Assembly: GCA_900604495.1 (NCBI GenBank)
Contig: UWOR01000006.1
Location: 124,001-188,000, forward strand
DNA: 64,000 nt
Direction of reading: 5' to 3'
Origin: Desulfovibrio sp. Marseille-P6017
GTDB taxonomy: Bacteria; Bacillota_A; Clostridia; Peptostreptococcales; Peptostreptococcaceae
A program made the translations under genes and the position numbers. The notes below the pieces were generated by a model, which was given only the letters and a program-made list of their open reading frames with translations, did not search any database and was not told where the DNA came from. Shown piece by piece: positions 26,198-35,349 of this stretch (positions within the stretch are counted from its first letter, which is position 1; every line of letters starts with the position of its first letter).

Positions 26198-27388
26198 CTA
26201 TAAAATAACTTGAAGTATATTTCCAACAATTATTCCAGCGTAATTTCCTAAAACATATCCCCATACACCAGCTATCATTGTAGGTACTATTAAACTATTC
26301 CACCCTTTAGCTATAGCCATAGCTACAGCAGTTGTTGGACCTCCTATACAAGCATTTGATGCTAGTAATAATTCATCTAGTTTAAACTTGAACAATTTTC
26401 CCACTCCTAAAGTTACAACTAAATGTATAAACACTGCTAGTATACAGAAAACTAATATAAAAGCACCATTTTTTATTATTTCTGATATAGATGCAGGTAC
26501 TCCAAGAACTACGAAAAATAAATAAATTAAAAACGTACCTATTTCTTCTGCTCCATTAATTTCGTCTAATTGTTTAGAAAATACTGTTGCTACTACTAAC
26601 ATTAATGTTGTCATTATTAAATACATGTTTCCAAAAATAGAATTAGCCATTTTTAATAGTATATTTGAAGTAGGTATTATTGATGAGATGAACTCAGACA
26701 ATAAGTTAGATAAACTTGCTACTGAAAAGGCAATTGCTAAGCATATAGCTATATCTTTTAATGATATTTCTTTTTTAGTCCAATATGTAGAACTTCCACT
26801 AATACTTTCTTCACCCTCTGTAGCCATACCCCATTTTTTCTTAAAGAATGGTATCGAAGGTATTGACATAGTTGCAAAAAAATACACAGCCATAACTAAA
26901 TTATCTGCTACTATTGTTGCATTAGTTAGATTTTCTGGAGTTTTAAAAGCATTTGTCATAGCAACAAAATTAGCTCCTCCTCCAATATATGATCCAGTCA
27001 TCATACCAGCTATCTCAGCTACATGTGGTATTAATGAGCTTAGTAAAAATGCTGATATAAACGTACCTACTACTGTACCTAAAGCTGATATATGAAATGC
27101 ACCTAACATTTTTCCACTTTCATTTTTAACTTTTTTAATATCTGCTTTTAGTAATAATAGTGGTATTGCAACTGGTACTACATATGACCATACCGAATCA
27201 TACACAGCACTTTCTGTAGGTATTATTTTTAAGTTTGCAAATATAATTGCTCCTAATAATGCTATAATTGCTCCTGTTACTTTAGATGCCCACTTGTATT
27301 TTTGTTCTAATACTATACTTATAGCAGACCAAACCACTAAGAACGTCCATAACATCCATGTGTTATCACTACTTATTAATGAATTCAT
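26198..27388 (-). CDS. DUF819 (YjcL-like) family membrane protein
   Basis: The 396 residues form about ten to twelve hydrophobic helices. DUF819 marks are visible: LLLLKADIKKVKNESGKML, MTGSYIGGGANFVAMTNAF and, late, ASNACIGGPTTAVAMAIAKGW. The two halves each have a GGG/GGPT re-entrant-like segment, suggesting a transporter with inverted repeats, but the function is unknown. It is monocistronic with GGAG before the ATG. Confidence 0.88.
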   Translation of the reverse strand: MNSLISSDNTWMLWTFLVVWSAISIVLEQKYKWASKVTGAIIALLGAIIFANLKIIPTESAVYDSVWSYVVPVAIPLLLLKADIKKVKNESGKMLGAFHISALGTVVGTFISAFLLSSLIPHVAEIAGMMTGSYIGGGANFVAMTNAFKTPENLTNATIVADNLVMAVYFFATMSIPSIPFFKKKWGMATEGEESISGSSTYWTKKEISLKDIAICLAIAFSVASLSNLLSEFISSIIPTSNILLKMANSIFGNMYLIMTTLMLVVATVFSKQLDEINGAEEIGTFLIYLFFVVLGVPASISEIIKNGAFILVFCILAVFIHLVVTLGVGKLFKFKLDELLLASNACIGGPTTAVAMAIAKGWNSLIVPTMIAGVWGYVLGNYAGIIVGNILQVIL

Positions 27389-27553
27389 ATTAACTTCTCC
27401 TCTTTACTTTTTAATCCAGCTAGATTTTACCATATAGAATGTATTTCCTTACAGAACCACTATACTTACTTTTTTACTGTATAGTGGACCTTAACTTTAA
27501 TGTATTATTTATCTACTTTATTTAAATTATAAATCAAAGAACATGGTATTAAA

Positions 27554-27618
27554 AAAACTAATAAAAATAGATAGATATTTTGCATACTCAATATATCTAT
27601 CTATTTTTATTAGTTTTA
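27554..27618 (-). terminator. long hairpin terminator after the small membrane gene
   Basis: Arms of about 23 bases ending in ATAGATAGATAT and its complement, with A/T-rich flanks, about 55 bases past the stop at 27672. Confidence 0.6.
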
Positions 27619-27671
27619 TCCATAATTAGATCTATATTTTTCATTTAATATTATCCAAAACCATATAACTA

Positions 27672-27809
27672 TTATGAATTTTTACTTATATATATTTTAA
27701 AAGATTTTATAGTTAAATACATTGTATATATAGCCATAATTTTTATTAATCCATTAAAAATCATGCTAAAGATCCCCATATATAAAATACCGTTAGTATA
27801 AAGTTCCAT
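27672..27809 (-). CDS. small membrane protein, 45 residues
   Basis: A strong GGGGAGGG site precedes the ATG at 27809. The product begins MELYTNGILYMGIFSMIF and has one long or two short hydrophobic helices, then a short charged tail (SFKIYISKNS). No family is recognised. An upstream in-frame extension of 42 codons lacks a ribosome site and is unlikely to be coding. Confidence 0.55.
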   Translation of the reverse strand: MELYTNGILYMGIFSMIFNGLIKIMAIYTMYLTIKSFKIYISKNS

Positions 27810-27906
27810 GATACCCTCCCCATTTATATAATCGAAACTATTATAATAGTACAATAATATACAGTATTTAACAATTATAATCAGTGTATTTTTACATAAA
27901 CAAAAT

Positions 27907-27950
27907 AACAGATATCTAATATTGCTTAGCCACAATAGATATCTGTTTGT
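27907..27950 (-). terminator. terminator after the YkgJ-family gene
   Basis: Arms AACAGATATCTA / TAGATATCTGTT followed by T residues on both strands, four bases from the stop at 27954. Confidence 0.75.
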
Positions 27951-27953
27951 CTT

Positions 27954-28622
27954 TTAAATAATTCCTAATTTATTTTTTACATAAGGTAAATTTTCTTCAA
28001 ATAAAGAGTAAAAACTCTCTCCTTCTTTTACCTTGATATTATAACAATTATCTAATATAAATTGATTAATTTCATTTAATTCTTCTTCATCTCTGACGAA
28101 TTTCAAACGGAAGGTTAATGCTTTAATAAATTTATACCATTCTAATATAAATATTTTATTTTCATCATAGTTTTCAATACCTATCCAGTCTCTTACTTTA
28201 ACATCTTTTAAATCAGTCTTAGGGCAATTTCCTACTTGTAAAAAGTACTTAAAGTCATCATCTTTATATACCCTTCCAAGTGGAAATAAACGACAAATGT
28301 TTGGTCGTTTAGAGTGAATCATACATCTAAATTCTTTATTTAAAAAGCTGCATCTTTTATTATCATCTTTCATCTTTAAATGCGGTAATAAAATTTTGTT
28401 ACTTTCAATTAATTCAATCTTATCTCCTAGTAATTCAACAAACTCTACACCTAAATAATTAACTATTTCATATACATCAAAGGGTGTAAGCACTACTAGT
28501 TCACCAATATCATAACAACAATCACTGCAACCATTACAACCACATGTATCTGCTTTTACTGTGTCATCAATATCATATAATTTTCCATCTGATATCTTTT
28601 CTAGTATGTTTATAGATTTCAT
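27954..28622 (-). CDS. YkgJ-family cysteine cluster protein
   Basis: The 222 residues hold the zinc- or iron-chelating CxxCxxCC-type cluster near the N-terminus (CGCNGCSDCCYD) followed by CSFLNKEFRCMIHSKRPNICR, which is the YkgJ/Fe-S-oxidoreductase-like domain. Family members are soluble metal-binding proteins of unclear function. Length and motifs are complete. Its upstream region 28623-28960 (about 340 bases) shows no gene or clear element to me. Confidence 0.85.
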   Translation of the reverse strand: MKSINILEKISDGKLYDIDDTVKADTCGCNGCSDCCYDIGELVVLTPFDVYEIVNYLGVEFVELLGDKIELIESNKILLPHLKMKDDNKRCSFLNKEFRCMIHSKRPNICRLFPLGRVYKDDDFKYFLQVGNCPKTDLKDVKVRDWIGIENYDENKIFILEWYKFIKALTFRLKFVRDEEELNEINQFILDNCYNIKVKEGESFYSLFEENLPYVKNKLGII

Positions 28623-28960
28623 ATATTTCTCATCCTCATTTATTATTTAGATTTTATTAAATACTAAATAAAATATTATCACACAGAAAATATTCTTACA
28701 ACTTATATCAGTTCGTATTTTCTATATTTAAAATAATTTTTAATTTATATCCTCTTTTATTAGGTTACTAAAAATATAGATATTGTGTCATAATTTGTAT
28801 TTTATCCATATTATATATTGAGATATATTCTGACTTTATTTATCTATCGTATGAATATATTCTTAATTTATTTAATCAATTGGTGATATAATGATTTCTT
28901 CAATTAAATTTATAATTTGAAGCTTAATTTTAATAATTTATAAAATTTCTTAATTAAAAT

Positions 28961-28994
28961 AAAAGATGTGAACCTTTAACTGTTCACACCTTTT
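28961..28994 (-). terminator. terminator after the ABC-F gene
   Basis: Arms AAAAGATGTGAAC / GTTCACACCTTTT with T residues on the minus strand, 80 bases after the stop at 29073. Confidence 0.7.
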
Positions 28995-29072
28995 ATTTAC
29001 TATATATAATATACTTAAAATACAAATTATAAGAAATATGCTGATAATTATACCAACATATTTTTAAATAGA

Positions 29073-30812
29073 TTAAAGTAATTTAATAAGATTTTCTAAA
29101 TCTTCTAATAAAGTTTTTGCACGTTCAAAATCAGTATCTATTAAAGCCAATGCTATTTCAGTTTCAACGGATTTTTTCTTTTGCTCAATTTCTAAATAAT
29201 CTTTATCGAAATGAGTAGCATAAATCATTTTTCTAAATTTTTTCATGCTAACTTTTCTAATGGTCTTATCTTCTATCATTAAAACATAATCCATACAATT
29301 AACTATAAAGTGATAATCATGAGAAATCATTAAAATAGCTCCATTATAATTTTCTATAGCTTTTTCTAATGCTATTTGTGAATAAGTATCTAAATGACTT
29401 GTTGGCTCATCAAGAAGCAACATATTGGCCTTTCTAGCAGAAACTTTAGCCAGTTGTAGTATATTCTTTTCTCCTCCAGATAAGGATTCTATCCTTTGTT
29501 CAATAACCTCTTCTTCAAAACCATATCTTGAAATATATGATCTAACTTCCCTGTAATTTTTAAATCCTACTTCAAAAAACTCTTCAAGTATTGTATTAGA
29601 CTCATTTAATATTTCACCTTGCATCTGAGATAAATAAGCAACTTCAATATTATCATTTATTTCAATACACTCATTATTATTTTTAAATATTGATCTTAGT
29701 AAAGTAGTTTTTCCAACACCATTTGTTCCAATAATAGCTACTTTATCAGTAGATTTAATCTCAAAATTAACATTTTCTAAAAGGATTTCATCAAAAACAA
29801 CACTAAAGTCATTAACTTTTAAAGCTATAGTTTCTTCTATTTCATTATTAGTAAGTAAATTAATATTAGGTTGTTTAATATCTACAAATGGAGCTTTAAT
29901 TCTACGTTCTTCTAATCTTTCTTGTATTTTAATTCTAGCTTTTAAAGCTCTACCTCTAGAAGCATCAGGATTATAAGTTGCTTTCTCTCTTAATACATTG
30001 ATTAAAGCTTCATTTCTCTCAATTTCCTCCTCATCAGCAATAGCAAGTTCTTGTAACTCAATTTTAGTTTGAAGTAATGAGAAATTATAATCAATATATC
30101 TTCCATCAAATTCTTGAATCTCTGTATTTTCAAGATGAATAATTTTGTTAAAACAATGATTTAACAAGTATCTATTATGCGTAATAATTAACATTGTTTT
30201 TTTATATGAATTAATTAGATTTTTAAGAGAATTAAGGTTTTCAAAATCTAAAAACACATCTGGTTCATCCATAACCATTAAGTCTGGATTATTAAGCATT
30301 TCCTTAATTACTTGTACAAGTTTAAATTCTCCACCACTAAGTTCAGATATCATTCTATCTTTATGCCTATTTAGATTTGCAAGATTTAATTTTTTATTAA
30401 TATTATTTTCGAAATCATCTCCATCAATTGCTTCAAATGTATCTAAAGCTTCTTGATACTCTTGTAATAACGTTTCAATATCTGAAGATGTCTCCATTTC
30501 ATTACAAATAGATTCTATTTCCTTTTGTAGTTTAATAAATTCTTCACCTATATATTCAAAAACTGTAGTTTCTTTTGTTTTGTCTAGTTGCGAGAACTGG
30601 CTTACATATCCAATTTTACAATTTGGGTATATTTCTAATTTACCATCGAACATATATCTTTCTGGATCCATAATTATATCTATAAGTGTACTTTTTCCGC
30701 TACCACTAGATCCTATAAAAGCGCAATGTTGACCTTCTTTTAATGTGAATGAAACCTTATTATATAGATCCTTTTGCGGAAATGAGTAGGATAAATTATC
30801 TACTTTTATCAT
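29073..30812 (-). CDS. ABC-F family ATP-binding protein (probable ribosomal protection factor)
   Basis: Two ABC domains without membrane helices: Walker A GSSGSGKST with LSGGEFKL and MDEPDVFLD, then GTNGVGKTT with LSGGEKN and LLDEPTSHLD. The 80-residue linker between them (about 240-320, RGRALKARIKIQERLEERRIK) is the P-site tRNA interaction motif of ABC-F proteins, and a C-terminal helical extension follows. Such proteins act on the ribosome, some displacing antibiotics. I start it at 30812, with AGAGAGG 7 bases upstream. The attenuator in front supports an antibiotic-resistance role; the drug class is not known. Confidence 0.88.
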   Translation of the reverse strand: MIKVDNLSYSFPQKDLYNKVSFTLKEGQHCAFIGSSGSGKSTLIDIIMDPERYMFDGKLEIYPNCKIGYVSQFSQLDKTKETTVFEYIGEEFIKLQKEIESICNEMETSSDIETLLQEYQEALDTFEAIDGDDFENNINKKLNLANLNRHKDRMISELSGGEFKLVQVIKEMLNNPDLMVMDEPDVFLDFENLNSLKNLINSYKKTMLIITHNRYLLNHCFNKIIHLENTEIQEFDGRYIDYNFSLLQTKIELQELAIADEEEIERNEALINVLREKATYNPDASRGRALKARIKIQERLEERRIKAPFVDIKQPNINLLTNNEIEETIALKVNDFSVVFDEILLENVNFEIKSTDKVAIIGTNGVGKTTLLRSIFKNNNECIEINDNIEVAYLSQMQGEILNESNTILEEFFEVGFKNYREVRSYISRYGFEEEVIEQRIESLSGGEKNILQLAKVSARKANMLLLDEPTSHLDTYSQIALEKAIENYNGAILMISHDYHFIVNCMDYVLMIEDKTIRKVSMKKFRKMIYATHFDKDYLEIEQKKKSVETEIALALIDTDFERAKTLLEDLENLIKLL

Positions 30813-30834
30813 ATTATTACCTCTCTTTATCATT

Positions 30835-30862
30835 AAAAAAGAGCTTATAAAAATAAGCTCTT
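30835..30862 (-). terminator. leader attenuator of the ABC-F gene
   Basis: Perfect nine-base stem AAGAGCTTA / TAAGCTCTT followed by six T residues, only about 20 bases before the ABC-F start and downstream of its promoter. A terminator in this place must be bypassed for expression. Confidence 0.8.
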
Positions 30863-30937
30863 CTATATATAATCAATCGTAATTCTGAAGTTAATTATAT
30901 ATGTAGTAACGATATTCTTTTTAAATTTACTGTTGAT

Positions 30938-30966
30938 AGCATAACACTTTTTTAGACAAATTTCAA
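30938..30966 (-). promoter_or_regulatory. promoter of the ABC-F gene
   Basis: TTGAAA (30961-30966) and TATGCT (30938-30943) on the minus strand with a 17-bp spacer. It gives a leader of about 120 bases that contains the attenuator. Region 30967-31117 shows nothing further. Confidence 0.7.
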
Positions 30967-31117
30967 TCATTTTATAATCCTTATTTTAATTCCAGAAATA
31001 TAAGCTAATTAAATTATTATTGATATAATTTACAAATATAATACCTCATTCTGATTCCCATTTTACCTACTAATTATTTCCAAATTACTTTCAATTCTAA
31101 ATATAAATTAATGCCTA

Positions 31118-31163
31118 TTCTAATCAAAATATCTACCTAATTCTAATCAAAATATCTACCTAA
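31118..31163. repeat. 23-bp perfect tandem duplication
   Basis: A 23-base unit ending in AAAATATCTACCTAA occurs twice without change, about 95 bases upstream of the ABC ATPase gene. It may be a recent slip duplication or a pair of binding sites. Confidence 0.7.
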
Positions 31164-31255
31164 ATAATTTTAATATAATAATAAAACCTATAAATTGGTA
31201 CAAATTTCCCCTAATTTTAATACAATAAACTATATAGATAACAGGGGGTGATATA

Positions 31256-31876
31256 TTGAAAACAATAGTAGACGTAAAAAAACTTAACAAAATCTTCTAT
31301 GGTAAAGACGGTGAACTAGAAGTCTTAAAAGACGTAAACTTCACTCTAAAAGAAGGTGAAATCCTAACACTCCTTGGACCATCTGGAAGTGGAAAATCTA
31401 CTATTTTAAACATCTTGACAAAATTATTGGAACCAACATCAGGAGAAGTAAAAATTGATGGAACTATAGGATATATGTTTCAAAAAGACCATTTGCTTGA
31501 ATGGAGAAATATAATGGATAACATAACTATAGGACTTGAGATTCAACATAAAAAAACACCTGAAGCTATGAAAAGAGTTGAAAGACTTTTAAAAACATAC
31601 GACCTTTGGGATTTTAGAACTATGTACCCAAAAGAATTATCCGGTGGTATGAGACAAAGAGTTGCTCTTATTCGTACACTATCTGTAAATCCTAGTATAT
31701 TACTTTTAGATGAACCATTCTCTGCACTTGATTATCAAACAAGACTTTTAGTAAATGATGATGTATATAAGATTATAAAAAATGAACATAAATCAACTAT
31801 TATGGTTACCCACGATATATCAGATGCTCTATTGATAAAAATACAAATATTTCCATGTATATTAAGGATGAAATAA
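31256..31876 (+). pseudogene. SsuB/TauB-type ABC ATPase, C-terminally replaced
   Basis: From a TTG with GGGGGTG upstream, the frame encodes an ATPase with Walker A GPSGSGKST, the YMFQKDHLLEWRN Q-loop typical of the nitrate/sulfonate/taurine group, LSGGMRQR, LLLDEPFSALD and VTHDISDA. After Ala191 homology ends and 13 unrelated residues follow before the stop. The normal length is about 250. The permease and binding-protein genes that usually follow are absent, replaced by an XRE gene in another frame. The start of the operon has been kept and the rest deleted. Confidence 0.8.
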
Positions 31877-32277
31877 ATGAAAATACATTTGGTGGAAGGC
31901 TTAGAAAATCTAGATTAGATAAGAATCTTGATATTAAAGATTTAGCATCTATATGCAATGTTACAAATAGTATAATAAGTGCTTATGAAGTCGGCAGATA
32001 TTATCCGTCAATATCTATACTAAAACTTTTATCAGAATACTTTGATATTAATTATCTTTGTAGAGATGGATATACTCATTTAGTTTGGAACTATGATAAC
32101 TTTATAAATAGTTTAAAACTTTGGATTAAAAATAATAACTTCACAATGGACAAGTCCGCTAAATTGCTAGGTGTAACACATGGTTCGCTTAGATTTTGGT
32201 TCAATGGATCAATTATGAGTTATGCTACCTATAATAAAATAAAAAATAATTTAATTTATTATAGAATAAAATACTAG
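31855..32277 (+). CDS. XRE-family DNA-binding protein (5' end possibly lost)
   Basis: The 140 residues hold an N-terminal XRE helix-turn-helix (GGRLRKSRLDKNLDIKDLAS, then SIISAYEVGRYYPS) and a second possible HTH near 95-130 (TMDKSAKLLGVTHGSLRFW). The ATG at 31855 has no ribosome site and lies inside the ABC frame; the XRE frame itself is open a few codons further back. The gene probably lost its 5' end in the deletion that cut the ABC operon. It may still be translated by coupling to the ABC fragment. Confidence 0.65.
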   Translation: MYIKDEINENTFGGRLRKSRLDKNLDIKDLASICNVTNSIISAYEVGRYYPSISILKLLSEYFDINYLCRDGYTHLVWNYDNFINSLKLWIKNNNFTMDKSAKLLGVTHGSLRFWFNGSIMSYATYNKIKNNLIYYRIKY

Positions 32278-32301
32278 GGATAAAGTTATCCCTAGTATTT
32301 T
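32268..32301. terminator. terminator after the XRE gene
   Basis: Perfect 16-base arms AAAATACTAGGGATAA and complement, overlapping the XRE stop codon and followed by T residues. Confidence 0.85.
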
Positions 32302-32314
32302 ATTTTTAATACAG

Positions 32315-33059
32315 CTATCCTCTGGCATCTTTAAGTGGAACATCAGGTTCAGCCTTACTATCTGTTATTTCAATATTACTAAGGTCTATAGAATTTCTCA
32401 TTTTTGATGTCAATGGACTATCTATTCTAAATAATTCTTGACCACTTCTTGAATTTCTATTAATAAAATCATATTCTATAGTCTGATACAATTCTCCATT
32501 AGATAGAATCTATCTCTTTAATACTCTATTATCATTCTTATCTATATATATATTATGGTTTTTGCTAGAATATTTAATAATATTATCATCCTCTGTATAT
32601 GATGACTCCCAATTAATATCTAATCCAGATTCAATATCAGAGGTAAAATAAGATTCTACCATAGATATTTTTAGCATTTTCTTATTTTCTTTAATTATAT
32701 CATGTGTTAGCTCTTGTCTTAAGCCTGAATATACACCGTTGTCATTTCCGATTGATATTGCCTCTGATCCTTCATTCAATATTAATATTCGAGACATTAA
32801 TTCTCCATTTTCATGATAATGGTCTGTTTGATCTAACATTCTTTCAGTATCTCTCTATATCTACATATTCCCCATTAGCATATGTTATTCTAACATGATC
32901 TATTCCATCTGCCGTTAATAAATTTTCATAACTAGTTTTTACAATTTCTCTATTTTTAGATATTTCATTTTCATCATAATTAGCTTTACTTATAACACCA
33001 CTAGATATGAGTACTAACCCTATTACTGCTATCGTTGTTATTTTCCTCTTAATTAACAT
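32315..33059 (-). pseudogene. secreted protein gene broken by a frameshift and a stop
   Basis: Three consecutive pieces make one product. The first (33059-32844) starts with a signal peptide MLIKRKITTIAVIGLVLISS and ends YANGEYVDIERY. A frameshift near 32845-32850 leads to the second piece (HYHENGELMSRILILNEG to VLKR). An in-frame TAG at about 32510 follows, and the same frame continues to PDVPLKDARG at 32315. Together about 245 residues. No family is recognised; it resembles extracytoplasmic proteins with repeated NGE-type beta hairpins (ANGEYV, ENGELM, SNGELY). Confidence 0.75.
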
Positions 33060-33090
33060 AACCTCTCCTTATCATATAACATTGTAAATA

Positions 33091-33669
33091 TTATTTGTTA
33101 AAAGCATTTGTCAACCAACCATCCATGTATTTAAGTACTCCACCAGGTCTAACTTCCCAAGCATTTAAATTTGATGCACTATGTTGAAAATAAAATTGAC
33201 CAGGACCAAATGTTGTTCCACGTGCATATTTGGTAGGATATTTAGATGTTAATGAACTATTTTGGTATAAGTATCCACCTGAAGAAGGAGTTATAACAGC
33301 TCCACCTGTTGACTCAATATAACTACCATTACTTATACCTGTCTCAGATACACACATCCATCCTCGAGTATTATTTAGATACTTTCCATTTGATAATTGT
33401 GGGTAAGCATATGAACACCAAAGCCTACTAACACCACCTTCAGTTACCCATCTTTTAGAGCTTGAGTCACTACCTGCTACTACATCTTTGTCTGCATCTA
33501 AAGTAGTTATATGAGTTGAATATATTGAAGGTGAACTCCTAACCTTTAAAGTAACTCTTAAATTGTCAATGTTTCGATTATAACCTGCATATGACTTATT
33601 AACGTTAACTCCTACAATTAATACTGAACACATTACAGATAACATTAGTTTCATTTTTTAAAATTTCAT
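33091..33669 (-). pseudogene. secreted SH3-like protein with a one-base shift in the signal peptide
   Basis: The body has an SH3-type segment (NLRVTLKVRSSPSIYSTHI) after a signal peptide that ends near NKSYA. An AGGAG site lies seven bases before an ATG at 33669, but that frame reads MKF then TAA. One T fewer in the TTTT run would give MKFKKMKLMLSVM joined to the rest. As written, only the ATG at 33654 is in frame, with no ribosome site of its own. It may restart there, may be a pseudogene, or the base may be a sequencing error. Function unknown. Confidence 0.65.
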
Positions 33670-33890
33670 ATATATACTCCTAAGATATTCCTTATTTAAG
33701 TCTAATAATATCATAATTTACTGTTGTGTAAATACTTTAGATAAAACTACTTATATTTCGACAACTTTAAGACATAGATATAAATGTAAATGGAATTGAA
33801 TTTGTTGGAATAGGTAGATTTTTATTAGAATTTTATAATTTCTATTTTTTTATATTACATAAGTTTTAATCGTTAAATCGTATATTTTTT

Positions 33891-33938
33891 TACAAAATAT
33901 TCTAGTTTTGCACATTTAACGACCAGTTATGTTAAAAC
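33891..33938 (+). promoter_or_regulatory. 48-bp conserved upstream element, copy 1
   Basis: Matches 37009-37056 (opposite strand) at 41 of 48 bases without gaps. It ends in the dyad TTTAAC-N8-GTTAAA-like and lies 82 bases before the ATG at 34020, just upstream of a likely TTGCAA/TATAAT promoter. The remainder of 33670-33890 carries no gene. Confidence 0.65.
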
Positions 33939-34019
33939 TATTTGCAAATTTTGTCATTAATAATATAATTTGAAGGAATTAAATAAATTACTAAGAATAA
34001 TTTTGAGGAGGAAATAATT

Positions 34020-34435
34020 ATGAAAAGAAAAAAATCAAAGCAATTATGGTTTCAAGCTTGATAATGATATTTACATTATCAGGAACTTGCTTAGCGTATT
34101 CAGCAAATTTTTCATGAACTTGGGGCAATGGAAATATTATAGATGGTGGAGCTAACGGAAAATATTATGACTTAAATGCTAAATATACTAAAATTTCAGC
34201 TACTGCTAAAGTAACTAATACAAACTTAGGAGCTACCGAGAAGGCTTATATTGAAGTTAGAAGAAAAACAACAGTAGGAAGTGTAAGAGAGCATTATTTT
34301 ACAAGCGAATCATATAAAAGTTATATCGATATAATTACAAGTTTTACACCAAGTAAAAGTGGAAAGCATTACTTAATATTAAGAAAGGCTCAAAGAAATG
34401 TTCCTGGAACTATTTCAGGTACAATTTCTCAATAA
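34020..34435 (+). pseudogene. small secreted protein, frameshifted and with a stop
   Basis: A GAGGAGG site precedes the ATG at 34020. Seven A residues follow; eight would place the signal peptide AIMVSSLIMIFTLSGTCLA in frame. Eight codons after that an in-frame TGA interrupts FS-TWGNG, where a Trp codon would fit. The mature part (about 105 residues, with KAYIEVRRKTTVGSVREHYF) has no recognised family. It shares its upstream element with the secreted protein gene at 35907-36896, so the two may have been co-regulated. Confidence 0.75.
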
Positions 34436-34436
34436 T

Positions 34437-34983
34437 ATGTGGTTAGAAAAAAGTTTATTTACATTTTTAATTTCGATAATTTTATATAGTGTTCTTTTAT
34501 ATATTTAAAAAAATCCAAATATAATTTTAAAAAAATATTTTATATTACATTATTATATTTTTACGGAGTAATAGTTTTCCATATTACAATATTACCATTA
34601 CCATTAGATAAAATTGGTGTTGAATCACTTCAGCTAGCTTCATATAATAATTATTATTTAAATTTAATTCCATTCAACGATTTTATCAAAATGGATAAAT
34701 TTTCTTTTATAAAGCAAGTAATTGGAAATATCGTAATGTTTATACCTTTAGGATTTTTACTTCCTTTATCATTTGAAAAATGTAAAGATATAAAAATTTT
34801 AATAAAATATTCTTTTTAACTAGCTTATTAATTGAATTATCACAATTAATAATATGTTTATTATGGATAAGAGCACCATATAGAGTATTTGATATCAATG
34901 ATTTATTATTAAATTTATTAGGATCATTATTAGGGTATATATTGTATTGTAATATTTTAAAAGTAATTTTAAAGGGTGAATAA
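34437..34983 (+). pseudogene. VanZ-family membrane protein, several frameshifts
   Basis: Starting two bases after the previous stop, frames in sequence give an N-terminal helix (MWLEKSLFTFLISIILYS), then LNLIPFNDFIKMDKF, IGNIVMFIPLGFLLPLSF, and finally RVFDINDLLLNLLGSLLGY. These are the VanZ motifs (N-x-xMFxPLGFLLP, DxxDLxxNxxG). At least two shifts, all in A or T runs, break the frame (near 34512-34560 and 34815). VanZ proteins are membrane proteins linked to glycopeptide or lipopeptide tolerance. This copy is not functional as read. Confidence 0.8.
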
Positions 34984-35012
34984 AAATTTTATATTAAATT
35001 GAATTTATATAA

Positions 35013-35058
35013 AAAGGGCTTAAAATCGACCTCATAGAATCGATTCTAAGCCCTTTAT
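35013..35058 (+). terminator. terminator after the VanZ remnant
   Basis: Arms AAAGGGCTTA and TAAGCCCTTT with an inner ATCGA/TCGAT stem and a T run. Confidence 0.8.
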
Positions 35059-35080
35059 TTTTTTCATTAATCCCTTAGTT

Positions 35081-35257
35081 TTATGCTAATTTCAAATCTG
35101 AAATATATACCTAACTAGTAATTTCCTGTATAAGAGCCTTATTTCCATCTATTTTACTAATCGTATAAATTTTACTTTTTGCCCAATTTGGTATAGTTTG
35201 CCCTGTTGCATAGTTAGAACCAATTATTTTAACCTTAGAACCAACTTGAATAGTGTT
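35081..35257 (-). pseudogene. C-terminal remnant of a phage-type endolysin
   Basis: The frame reads an SH3-like cell-wall-binding end (VGSKVKIIGSNYATGQTIP, then KIYTISKIDGNKALIQEIT) with TAG where a Trp codon is expected, then VYISDLKLA. This resembles the C-terminal domain of clostridial N-acetylmuramoyl-alanine amidases. No catalytic domain is left. It points to an earlier phage insertion to the left of the present prophage. Confidence 0.7.
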
Positions 35258-35260
35258 AAA

Positions 35261-35298
35261 AAAATAAACCTCATAGGTACAACTCTACGAGGTTTATC
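35261..35298 (-). terminator. terminator after the 82-residue membrane protein gene
   Basis: Arms AATAAACCTC / GAGGTTTA with a 16-base loop and A/T tails, 50 bases after the stop at 35350. Confidence 0.65.
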
Positions 35299-35349
35299 TT
35301 ATTCAGATTTAGTTGATGACTTTTTCAATAATATAAATCACAAGCGTAT

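Noticed and set aside
30863..30945. Leader peptide ATG in the ABC-F leader
   Set aside because: The only suitable ATG lies within the -10 box, before the expected transcript start.
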